Below the pieces are notes generated by a model that made no database searches, was not told the DNA's origin, and saw nothing but the letters and a program-made list of their open reading frames with translations. Shown piece after piece: positions 42,997 to 52,784 of a DNA stretch of 64,000 nt. The DNA comes from Cercophora sp. LCS_1 (lineage: Eukaryota > Ascomycota > Sordariomycetes > Sordariales > Lasiosphaeriaceae), in NCBI GenBank assembly GCA_036250225.1, contig JAPZLL010000024.1:372001-436000 (forward strand), given 5' to 3'. Both the position numbers and the translations under genes were made by a program. Numbering within the stretch: the stretch's first letter is position 1; every line of letters starts with the position of its first letter.

Positions 42997-43723
42997 GGTT
43001 GGGATGATGTCGGGGGGGAGCCGGTGGGCGGTGTCGAGGGCGCGTCATGGTGGCGCTTGCATGGGAGAGTTTTGTTGTCATTGCCGCGGTTGAGGGTGAT
43101 AATAAGGTTGGGAGGTGATGATCTGCCGAGGTGTTGAGATTTGGCTTGGTTTGTTGACTGGTGTGGGTCCGTCAGGGGTTGGATGTCGATGCTGCATGCT
43201 GACGAGCTTTGAGGGCCCCGTGCCCAGTTGCTGCAAATAACTCTCAATCACAATTTACTGCAGCGAAGTGTTCTCATCTGTCGAAATCTCTCTGTCTGTA
43301 GTGCTTGACCTCATCGTCGTCAAGAAGGTGGTCGTTGTCAGATCAACGCCGCTGCTCGACCCCTAGTAGTGACGTTAGCGTCTCCAGCACGGTTTCTTTT
43401 CTCGACGCGCATATCACAATTGTGTCGCGCCCGATCTTCTGGAGCGGAAGAGGGAATTGAAGGCGATGAAGCAGAACGGAGAAAAGGCCAACTAGGAGGG
43501 ATGCGGTTGGACTGAGGAAGGCGGCTAGAGGAAGGGAATCACATCTTATAAAATGCATACAGAACGGAGCACACGTTTCTGGAACAGTCATTCGTAATGA
43601 CAATATTTTTTCTTTGTCAAACTGGAATCATGGTGACACACCAAACGCCAAACACCCCTACTAAACAAATCACCACCAACATGCGCCACACGAAGAGAAC
43701 CACACCATGCACACACGAAACCC
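42997..43723. other. intergenic region
   Basis: This is the transporter promoter and the 3' flank of the Clr5 gene. A short minus-strand frame (43343-43603) has no support beyond openness. Confidence 0.45.
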
Positions 43724-45336
43724 TCAACGACCCTCATCCCCAACCACAACACTTTCCACACCCCTCCTCTCGCGGCCAATCCCCTCTGCCTCCTCAATCC
43801 TCCCCTCACCCCTCAAATACTCCTCCAGCATCCCCGCCATCTGACACCAAAACCCATCCTTCGGACTCTCCAAGCTCCGTCGTCTGTACTCCCTCGCCAC
43901 CGTCTCCTCACCTTTATAATCCGCAATCGTCGCCAAGAAATGATAGGCACTAAAACACAAATACCGATCTAGATAGCCCCACTCCTTGTCGCGTCCGACC
44001 CGTCCCAGAATGCCCATCAACATGCCCTCTGCGCGCTCCGTACTCTCGCTCGTAAACAGCGGCAGATACATCCTACCAAGTAACCGCTCCAGCTCTAGCA
44101 CGCGTCGCGTCGTCTCAACCATGCCTCGCTCTTCCAACGACAGCTCGACGCACCGCCCGAAATCACAAACCAATGTGCGAACGATCTCCTCTTCCGGAGT
44201 CTGGAGAATCACATACCCCCGTTTCAAGTGGATGGTGACATGATCCTCCCTGCCGCGTTGGTGGGTGATGACATCGACCCAGAGCTTCCAGCCTCGTTCG
44301 ACGTAGTACCCCAGCTGTTTCGGGTCACGATGGGCGAGTTGGAAGACACCACGGGAGACAGCGGCAACGGGGTGGTTCGGATTTCGGAGAGCCGTGAGAT
44401 GGTGCAGATACCGCGTGAAGATGAGGAGGATATCCATCCACCCTGTGTTGAGAACGAGTTGGGGCACGGCGAGGCAGCAGTCCCAGATTGCTTCGATGTT
44501 GGTGGGCAGGGTGGACAGGGCGTCTTCGATTTGGAGGAAAGCTTTACGGAGATATAAGCCGCCTTGAGAGGGTTGGTCGAGGGCGAAGTAGTCGAGGGCT
44601 GTGCGGATGGTTTGGAGGACTGAGTGGTGGTGGTGTGGTGGGTGAGGAAACGGTGTCGAGGACCAGGACGTGATGTACGAGGCGTAGGCTGTTAGTGTTG
44701 CTTCGAGTTCGAGTGACTCGGCGTTGAAGAAAAGGAGGTTGAGGATGGATGAGGGGGAAGGCGTGGTAGACCTTGGTGGGGTTGGTTTGGTGATGACGGA
44801 GAGGGTGGTGCCCCTGCGTCGTGGGAGGTTGCGGGAGGACTTGGCTGGCGGGTGACCGGATTTGTTGTATTTGGACCAGCGCCATTTAGAGAATTGGCCT
44901 TTGTACATCCGGGCGCTGGAGAGGCAGTGTTAGAGAGATTTGGCAGGAAAGGGTGGGGGGCGAACGTGGCTTTGAACTTGTGCTCAGTGAGCATAATCTT
45001 CATGACGTCGTTGAGGATCAGGTTCTGCGTCATGTAGAGAGACCCGATGATTTCCTTTTTGGCCTCCCAGTCAGCAGGGCTAGATGGAACGGTGGGACGG
45101 TCGGCAGCGTCGTTGTCTTCGGGGCTAGTGCGTTCGCTAGCGAGGCCGCCGCGCCAGTGTGTCTTAGTTCGGACAAAGGCTGGTTGCGAAGGAGATTGAA
45201 GACTTATGGTCGGTAAACTTGTTGAGTCAGAACTGGAATCATCAGCCATGGTGTCAATAAACGTGAGTGTGGTTGACATGACGACGCTGGATATCTTTGT
45301 GCTGTGTGAGTAAACTGCTAGCAGAACCGAGGACAT
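43724..45336 (-). CDS. Clr5-domain protein
   Basis: Two exons, 45336-44966 and 44915-43724, give up to 520 aa. The Clr5 domain is split by a 50-nt intron: DWEAKKEIIGSLYMTQNLILNDVMKIMLTEHKFKAT|ARMYKGQFSKWRWSKYN. The intron donor (GTTCGC) is weak, but the join restores the K-A-T-x-R-M-Y-K core exactly. In-frame starts at 45336, 45279 and 45249 are possible; 45249 (MADDSSSD) looks most natural. The C-terminal ~330 residues are helical with TPR-like spacing (LQTIRTALDYFALDQPSQGG, FCSAYHFLATIADYKGEETVAREYRRRSLE), which is usual for this family. Clr5 proteins are fungal-specific and thought to be nuclear. The name comes from a fission-yeast silencing factor. A regulator role for neighbouring metabolic genes is possible but inferred. 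Confidence 0.85.
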
Positions 45337-46766
45337 GGTAATGGGGTCGACACGACTTGATATTCCTCGCTCGCTACAACGTCAACAGCCTCTCAGGACA
45401 CTTCCCCGCTGTGACAAGGCATCACGGCAGTCACTGGATGGCACAAGCCTCTTACCCCTGGGTTTCCCCCAGCCGCATCTCCTTCCCAGTTGGGGTATGC
45501 CCAGCCTGCCACATGTTTGGTGCTGCTCGACGAGAGGGGCAGAGGGACACAAGGTTGTCCGTTCGGTCCCCGGTTCCGGTCCATTCTGAGAGGTAATTGG
45601 TCACCTTTCTCCGCTCGAGCATATCAGGTGAGACAAGCCTTGTGCCCTTTGAGAATGACGGGGCCTCGGAAGCCGGCTCGATCTCGATGTGTTGGTGGTC
45701 TCGTGGGTGCAAGCCCGCCGATATTGTTTCGCGGTTGTGGTCATTCCTGTCAACTCCACGTTAGCCTTAGTATTTCTGGAAGTTGTTGAAGGAGTGATAA
45801 AATGGTACAAGAACAAAGAGGCTTCAAAAGATAACCCGTCTCGCTAAGGTCAACCTGAACTCCGCCAAGCATCGGAGATATGTCTTCTGCAAACAGCCTC
45901 GGCTGTGGCACACGGATTTCTTGGTAGATTCTGGCCACCAACCTTGCTGAGACAGGTAGGACTAGCCAAGTGGGTGGGCTGTTGTCGACGTGACACCCTT
46001 CCGCCGCGTTACACGAATGTTGCACTCCCAAACCTGCCGGGATCGAGATGACGCTCATAACCTCAACCCAGCGAGGAACACAGTGCCAAGCTGCCCGTGG
46101 TGAACCAAACCCTCGGGTGAGAGTCTCGTCCCGTATCACTGTCCACCAACAGCTCCCGCGCCCGTTGAGCCAAAGAGGTGATGCGACTGTGGGCAGAGGG
46201 GTTAATCTTGTATCTCCGGGTTTGACTGGGCGCTTTTGTGCAACCGACAATCACGGCACCGGCTGCCTTGTGGGCCACAAACTTCCGAGATCCGAAGCTT
46301 CGGCAAGTTGCTCCGGGTGTGTCAACGATGATCCGGCCGTTTCTTGGTCTCTGAACCGTGGGCGCGTCAGCGGAGAAGGAAACAGCATGCTCGTGGTGAG
46401 AAGTGCTGGGACTGATCGTTGCCATTGCTGTTCTCTGCCTGGCCGATGCTGCGGGGAACGCGATATTCCCGAAGGATGGAGTGTACACTAAAGCTCCCGT
46501 TAGCTGATAGGTGATGCGACCCGATAGCGCCTGCCCGAGCCACTGTCTGCCTCATCCGCTTCGGGGCTGTCCCAGGCGCAGCGTTGGAAGTTGTTGAATC
46601 CTGATAAATTCGCCTCTGCAAGGCCCCGCCTTTGGTGAGAACTGCGTTGCCATTGAGCGTTCCTTCCTTCCCAACATCTCTCGACCCCGCTCTTCCTTGC
46701 GGGGTATATAAACAGAGGTTGGAGCAGCGATTGTCACTGGAAAGGGCCATGGGTCCCAAGCAATTG

Positions 46767-46840
46767 CTACCTATGGCGCAGCGGTACGGCGAGGACTGCA
46801 ATTCGAGTACCCTCTGGGTTCGAATCCTGCAGGCGTCTGA
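46767..46840 (+). other. tRNA-like segment with A- and B-box sequences, not a functional tRNA
   Basis: TGGCGCAGCGGT (A-box-like, from 46774) and GGTTCGAATCC (perfect B box, 46817-46827) lie at tRNA spacing, with a CTGCAAT loop between. The acceptor, D and anticodon stems do not pair well, so it is more likely a decayed tRNA or the head of a SINE-like element. Confidence 0.35.
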
Positions 46841-46940
46841 GATCGTTTCTGCTGCGTCTTTGGAATCGACGAGGACACCAACTTAGCTTGGTGCTCTGAG
46901 ATCGAGTTCCCTTTCCAGCTTTTTGTCATTTTTTGCCATC

Positions 46941-46965
46941 CTTCCTTCCTTCCTTCCTTACTTCC
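46941..46965 (+). repeat. CCTT tetranucleotide microsatellite
   Basis: Five CCTT-type units in a pyrimidine-rich stretch. Confidence 0.7.
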
Positions 46966-47345
46966 GGAGAAGGGGTCTCGCTCGGCGGTTTGCATACGCA
47001 CTGGTCGTTGGGGTTTGCTTTGTTGAAGACGGTTGCGAGGGACAAGAGATGACAATCTTCGGAGCGCGAAAGATGCAAGTGGCGCCCAATCACTTCTTTC
47101 AGATGCGCCAAGGTCCCGCTGCGCCGAAGATCGTTGGCTGAATGAAAACCGATCACGTTTTCCTGCTGCGGAAGCCGATACCCGCTGCAGCCCAACAGGG
47201 TTGTTCTTCTTTCGCGGCATTTGAGGCCCAACTTTGCATCTCGGTGGCGTCACTCCGGATGTGTCGGCAGCAAAACTCGGAACCCTTTCGGCAAAGTTGT
47301 GCCGACAGACATCAAACATCATTGGCCGAGGCGAAGCAGGCACCA

Positions 47346-48340
47346 ATGGACAATCCTTTCCAAGATGAGCCAGATCAGGACAACAGAGGTGACAGAGAAG
47401 CATTGGGCGACACCTGCTGCGTCGACGTCGACTTCGAAGACGACCAGTGGGTGATTGACATCAACCTGCGAAACATCATCACCACGATCAAACCACGCCA
47501 GATGGGTGTTACAGAGAAGCTTCGATGGTCATGGGGAGGCATCCTGAAAGCAACGAGGAGAGGAAAGCCGGAACAAAGCCCATCGAGAAGCGAGGAGGCA
47601 ATTGAGCTACAACCCCCGGAAGTTGAAAACCGGCTTTACTCACGGCACGTCCGAACAGAGCTACCTCATCAACTTTGCAGTCCTGCAAAGGATTCACATC
47701 AGACAACTTCGTACCAAGCTCATGCGCCAGGCAGTTGACCTGCGCTTTAACGCCAGAGAACCCCCCGGTGGGCCGAAACGCTTCAACAGTACAGTAAGTA
47801 TTACAAGACATCTCCTCCTACCCAGCCAGGCATTGACCCAAAATTCTAGTTCAGGCCGTGAAAGACTACGAGTACATGGAAGGGCGTCACCTCCTACCAG
47901 ACGACCCCTTTTACGTTAGTGGCGCGAAGTTCAGCGACCGAGCCCTCCTCAAGCACTTGATCAGGGACCGCGGACATCACATCAGTCAGACTGTGACTGT
48001 CGAAGGGCCGTGGGAGACTGAAGACACTGATAAATCTAGCGTTGGGTCAAAGATCCGACCTCGAAACTATCGGCAGAGCTGGATCTGGGGTTTCATCGAG
48101 CGGTTTGGCGTCGCGGCTCTTAGCGCAGGGTTTCTAGTTGCGCCTATCTAGTTCATGGCGCTCGAGAACGATCTCCACAGGTTCTTAATGTCGACAACGG
48201 GGTTTGTGGCTGCATTCGGGCTAGTTATTTCCTTTTTTCTTCGCAGCTCGGCTGCAGTCATGTTTTGCACGGCTGCGTACACGGCTATCTTGGTCTTGTT
48301 TGTGGGGTTGACGACTGTAAGCGTTCCCAATCATGTGTGA
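47346..48340 (+). pseudogene. DUF6594 membrane protein, one in-frame TAG
   Basis: The gene model is partly resolved. A likely first exon starts at ATG 47346 (MDNPFQDEPDQ...). A frame change near 47530-47600 implies an unresolved intron. NFAVLQRIHIRQLRTKLMRQAVDLRF follows (helical DUF6594 start). A clear intron 47794-47854 (GTAAGT...TTCAG) leads to AVKDYEYMEGRHLLPDDPFYVSGAKFSDRALLKHLI. RPRNYRQSW and hydrophobic helices close the protein: RFGVAALSAGFLVAPI*FMALEND, FVAAFGLVISFFL and TAAYTAILVLFVGL. These are DUF6594 features (a large fungal family with C-terminal membrane helices and the TAAYAAVLVVFVG motif). TAG at 48149-48151 falls where members usually have PMWLMVL, so TGG to TAG is the simplest change. 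The frame is otherwise open to TGA 48340. Function is unknown. Confidence 0.68.
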
Positions 48341-48546
48341 TTCAGGGGCTATCCTTCTCAGTGTTCCAACCTGGCGGGCTGCGGTTATTCGCTTGGAGGA
48401 GATCTCATACTAATAACTACCCCCCTTGAGCTCCAACGTTCCCAAATCCCCCATCATCGCCTCGATTTCCCCCACTGAAGTGCCTACCACCCTTCAAGAC
48501 CCACATCCTCGTCTCGTCTCATACAAGAACCCAAAAAGAAACCCCA

Positions 48547-49347
48547 TCAAATCATAGTCCCACACCTCGTCCCAAAATGAAACTCGGCTTTCGTATCCTT
48601 CGGATACGTCCCCGTCCGCAACGTAACCGGCAACCCATCCGCCCTCTCCCCGTCATTCGTTACGTTCCACTTGACCTCCCAGATCCTCGGATTGTCCTTC
48701 CTCGGAAAAGCGCAATACACCGAGCTCTTCACCAGGCCATCATCTTCCACAATGGAAAATCGTCGGTCGACAATCATGAATCCGCCTACTCGTACCGCCG
48801 TCGTCGATGCTGCGTCGAGAGGTGCAAACCCGACTTCGTGGGAGTCGGGTGATTCCGATGAAGGCCTGTTGCCGACGAAAAAGGTGGCGGATGTGAATGG
48901 CGGGGAGAGCATTGCTGCGTTTGGCGTCATTGGGGCTGCGAGATCGGGTTGGGCAGTGAAGGAGTAGCCCATTTTTGGGTGGACGGGCGAGTTTTGGCGG
49001 GTTGTGAATGTTACTTTTTTTTTAGTGTTCGTCAGTCAACGCAATAGTATAGGAAGGTGAGGGTAGCGGCGCGTACGGGCTACGGGGATGAGGTTTGGTG
49101 TTGAACTGGCTGTTTCGTAGTCTGTAAAGACTGCGGCGCCTGGTGGGGGGTTAATGGAATGTGCTGGTCATGATGCCGGGGAATGAGGCAGACCATCATC
49201 GTAGAAGAGTCGAAGGCCCGGGATGCCGTTACCCCAGGCATAAAAGTTGAAGGACGTCCCGAGGGGACCCTTTGCTGCTTCTGCTGGCGCCGCGGAGATG
49301 GGGACCACGATGGTCGAGAGGAAAGTGATCAAGTGTTTGACTGCCAT
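48547..49347 (-). CDS. small secreted protein of unknown function
   Basis: Three exons, 49347-49194, 49139-49077 and 49013-48547 (introns 54 and 63 nt), give 228 codons (227 aa), which supports the joins. The signal peptide is MAVKHLITFLSTIVVPISAAPA. The mature start GTSFNFYAWGNGIPGLRLFYDDGAAV has the Y-A-x-G...I-x-G-x-x-L-F-Y-x-D-G pattern of a secreted family seen in plant-associated ascomycetes. Later blocks are VALTFTTRQNSPVHPKMGYSF, ATFFVGNRPSSES, GFMIVDRRFSIVEDDGLV and YCAFPRKDNPRIWEVKWNVT. The intron 2 donor is GTACGC. There is one Cys-pair candidate near the end (YCAF...TRCGTM). I do not know a function. An extracellular or cell-wall role is inferred. Confidence 0.78.
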
Positions 49348-50744
49348 GATTGTTCGCAGAGTTTGATGGGTATCAAAGGTTCAACTTTGAGAGCGAAGAG
49401 GGGATATGCGGTGCGATTTGTATCACGGACGTTGACCAGCTCATCAAATATTGACATTGCATCGTCACATTTGCGGAAACCGCCCTTCGTGCGGGGTTGA
49501 TCAACCTAACAAAATGGGACGACGACGCCGCTGAATGGTTTCTTCTTGATGGATTGCGATATTGGCGGCTAATCTATTTTGACGACGTGCAATCGCCCTC
49601 CAAAGCTCTGGCGGCCACCACTGGGTCTTGCGCCGTGTCGCAGGACCGGGTCAAGGGCCTGGGATTCCAACCCTGGCTGGTATTCCTCCTGAGAGATGAT
49701 GTTTCATCGCACGTGATAGTCACGGTCCTGCCAAAAGCGGGAAGGGAATCGAAGGGTTTGTCATTCGTTGGACTTCCTTGTGATGACCGCGCCGCAGGCT
49801 TGCCTTTTAGCCTGTCGCCGCTGCAGCATTGTTACATCTTAGTGGCGGAAGATAGTCAGGTCTAATGCTGGCCCGTATTGCAGTACTTATTCCTCCTCTT
49901 AAGTGGCTTGCAGTGGTGAGTACATCGAAGTTCAGAGCTGAAAATGAGCAGGACGTGAATCCCATCATCTGTACCACGGAATCTCGGTCATCTATTTGGA
50001 CTGAAGGCATCTGCGAAGCCATTCGGCAGCGAACCTGGATTATATAGCACCGCCATCTCTCCCAATCCTCGCCCGAGTGCGCTGTGCTCGTTTGGAAGCG
50101 TGCCTTTGGTAAGCCGAGATTCAAGCCAACGAGGGACTTCTAGATAAGTCTAGTTCATTGGGAAGAGGTCGACAAATGTGGGCGGAGTTGTTGCCCTGGG
50201 GGTGAGATGTCAGCGTCCGACCATCGACAAGCCCTCCTGACGAAAGCTGTCGAGGACGTTGAGTTGAGTGACTTTAGCTAACAGCGCGGCTGTTACTTCT
50301 CCCTCTCAGCAGAACGGATCCAATCAGTCAGGGGACGGTGGCGACCTAGAGCTCGATGAAGTGTCCTCGTCGTACCTCCAGCTCCTCCAACGGCGGGGTG
50401 AGGCCCCAAATCAGGGATACGAGTGTCCGAGTATCGCGTCCTCTGGGGGTCTTTATCACCCGGCTTGGATGACGAAGAGAACCGCTGTCGTGTGTTGATG
50501 CGCTCGTCTGATTCCGGTAGCCATTCCTCGCCGAAGTACAATACATTCACCGAATGTTGGGCAGCTACGCGAAGATGTTTGAGAGAGTGGCGGATTCATG
50601 CGTTGACCTATCCCCCACTTGCCCCACTAGGTGTAGGTGAGAACTTTGCTGCTGACTTGAAGGAATCCAGCGCTAACCAACTTTACCTTTTCCCCTCCCC
50701 CCCTCCGACCTTTGCTCCCAGGCTCAGCCGCCCACCTTTCTTTC
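49348..50744. other. intergenic region between divergent genes
   Basis: It contains the promoters of the small secreted protein and of the unknown gene at 50745. Frames of 60-120 codons show no features. A CT-rich block at about 50690-50735 precedes the start of the next gene. Confidence 0.45.
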
Positions 50745-52139
50745 ATGTATCGCGTGCCCATCTTCCCTGACGACATGCCCGCCGTCGTGGCAAAGCTCCG
50801 GGCCAAGGCGCAGGCTGATCATCGGGCACGCACCACCATGGACAGGCTCGACGCCGAGCACCGGGCTGTGTTCGTGCGCGCCATCAACAATGTGCTCGCG
50901 ACCGAGGAGGCCCTCTTCACCTACGCGCAAATCATTGACGGCCTTCCCATTGCCGATGTCGCCTGGGACCGGCGCAGCCCTGGCATCTTTGGCGATCACC
51001 CAATCGAAGAGCACGAGGAGCTCTGCCCGGGCGCGCTAGAAAAAGCCCGCGAGGTGTGTCGGCAGTGGGATCCTGCCATACTCTCGTTCGATGCGAAGGT
51101 GATCAACGCATTCCAGCACGCCGTCCCCGGAACCAAAATGTTCAACACTCGCCTCATCGAGCTGGTGGCCGTAGCACTGCACCAGTTCGGCGTGCTTCTG
51201 CACCAGCTCGAGTTCCGCATGCACAAGGGCGACATCGACTCCATAACCAACTGGACCATGCCCAAGCCCGACTACGAGGATGATGATGACTGGGAGCCGT
51301 CGAAGCCGCTGCCCACCATCTTCAACCACCCGTTCTATGTTAGCTCCGAAATCTATCCCGAGGGTGTCGCTGACATGGTCGGCTACTGGGCCGAGGATCG
51401 CATCCTCGGCGGCGTCGTCGTCTTTGATCGCCGCGTCGAGCTCGGCCCTGACGGCAACCTGACGGGCGAGCCCCCGAATGTCTACCTGCACCCGTCCCGC
51501 GCCGAGCTGACCTTTCGGGTCACGCAGCTGCTCGACGGCCAACAACAGGCCCTCGTTGATTTCCTGCTGTCCAAACCTGATTCTAACATGACAGCGGTCG
51601 TGCCCTATTCGCTCCCTATTCTCGTCGACGACCGCAACCGCACGCGCGTAAGCCCTGAGGAAGCCGTCCTCCCGCGCGGCGTCTACCGGGACATTTGGGA
51701 GCGCAGGCCGCTAGACCGCAATGAGTACAACATGCAGAGGCGACGGCCCCAGAGCGAGGTCGACTACCCCGAGCAGTCGATCAATGCACTCCTAATCAAC
51801 ACGCGCTGTGGCGACGAGCTGCCCGAGGGCGAGTGGAAGCGCTACCTGGACGGCGAGGAGACGCTACCCGAAGGCCCAACCAAACGCATGCTCGACGAGT
51901 ACATGGACCGCTTTGGCGACGAGTACAGGGCTCGTTCGGGCCCCGGCGGCAAGAAGCAGAAGCTGGACGGGGAAGACACGGAAGAGGGAAAGGGAAAGGA
52001 GAGAGGAGGAGAGAAGGAAGAAAAGCTCAAACCTATCAAGGTAGATACAGTGGAATCTTTAGAGCGCTTCCTCGCCGGGAAGGAGGATGAAGGGGGAGAG
52101 GAAACGGAGATGTCGAAGGGGCAGGAAAAAACCCCATGA
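50745..52139 (+). CDS. conserved-looking hypothetical protein, family not recognised
   Basis: Single exon of 464 aa, ATG at 50745 (MYRVPIFPDDMPAVV). Coding bias is strong (C/G at third positions), so the gene looks real. The first ~330 residues appear to be an ordered alpha/beta domain (for example FVRAINNVLATEEALFTYAQIIDGLP, LIELVAVALHQFGVLLHQLEFRMHKGDI, FNHPFYVSSEIYPEGVADMVGYW, GGVVVFDRRVELG). From about residue 400 it becomes a highly charged, disordered tail with GGKKQKLDGED (possible nuclear localisation signal) and Lys/Glu runs. No catalytic motif or signal peptide was seen. It may be a lineage-restricted nuclear protein. That is inference from composition only. Confidence 0.75.
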   Translation: MYRVPIFPDDMPAVVAKLRAKAQADHRARTTMDRLDAEHRAVFVRAINNVLATEEALFTYAQIIDGLPIADVAWDRRSPGIFGDHPIEEHEELCPGALEKAREVCRQWDPAILSFDAKVINAFQHAVPGTKMFNTRLIELVAVALHQFGVLLHQLEFRMHKGDIDSITNWTMPKPDYEDDDDWEPSKPLPTIFNHPFYVSSEIYPEGVADMVGYWAEDRILGGVVVFDRRVELGPDGNLTGEPPNVYLHPSRAELTFRVTQLLDGQQQALVDFLLSKPDSNMTAVVPYSLPILVDDRNRTRVSPEEAVLPRGVYRDIWERRPLDRNEYNMQRRRPQSEVDYPEQSINALLINTRCGDELPEGEWKRYLDGEETLPEGPTKRMLDEYMDRFGDEYRARSGPGGKKQKLDGEDTEEGKGKERGGEKEEKLKPIKVDTVESLERFLAGKEDEGGEETEMSKGQEKTP

Positions 52140-52784
52140 CAATGCAATGTCTGGAAAATTCCATGTACGCGCAAAGGATGCAGGTGTGAGTTAACTGCAG
52201 CCAACTTGGATATGACGTCACATCCACAGTGTATTGTCCAGAGATATGGCGTGAAACTAAAGGGGTGTTGGTAATTCGCGCAAGCTCGCATCGCATCTTG
52301 TCGCAGCTCGGTCGCGTCAGCTGGGAGGAATTCGGCGATCCGAATTTGAAGGTATTTCGCGGCTTGGTGCAGTACCGTTCCATCGAGATGCTACCTACTA
52401 CGTATCCCACAACCAACGTGTGCCGGTATATGCCAGAAACATGGATACTGCGGGGGATATCGAAAGGAAACTTGAGCCGGGGGACTAAAAACGGGCCTCT
52501 GAGGTTGTGCAGCGGCCGCATATGGGATCACCCTAGCTCAGGGGAAGAATCAGGCAAAACTCAGGACAAACCAGCCATAGCTCACCCCATCACCCTAGCT
52601 CAGAACCACGAATGGAAAAGGAAATTTTTGCACGCCCAGATTCGTCGCTGATTGCCAGGCTGTGATCTAATCTAACCCAAGTCTATCCCACCACCATCCA
52701 AACACCGCCAGAAAAAGCAAACCGAAGAGCAACCCAAGCCAACCCACCAAAACCCATGACACCCTTACACCGCAAAGATCCCGC
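52140..52784. other. intergenic region with dispersed repeat
   Basis: This is the convergent 3' region of the unknown gene and the laccase gene. It contains copy B of the dispersed repeat (52465-52665) and nothing else recognised. Confidence 0.55.
52465..52665 (+). repeat. dispersed repeat, copy B
   Basis: This is the counterpart of 29595-29787 in the same orientation, about 23 kb away. Differences between copies include many C/T and G/A changes and a few short indels. It also contains an internal near-duplication of ATCACCCTAGCTCA. Confidence 0.75.

Larger units (their letters stand above)
45337..47345. other. intergenic region, about 2 kb
   Basis: It holds the Clr5 promoter, a tRNA-like A/B-box segment (46774-46827) and a CCTT microsatellite (about 46941-46965). 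Many overlapping short frames were checked and none shows a recognisable domain. Confidence 0.45.

Noticed and set aside
46767..46840. Functional tRNA gene
   Set aside because: The B box is perfect, but acceptor, D and anticodon stems do not pair.
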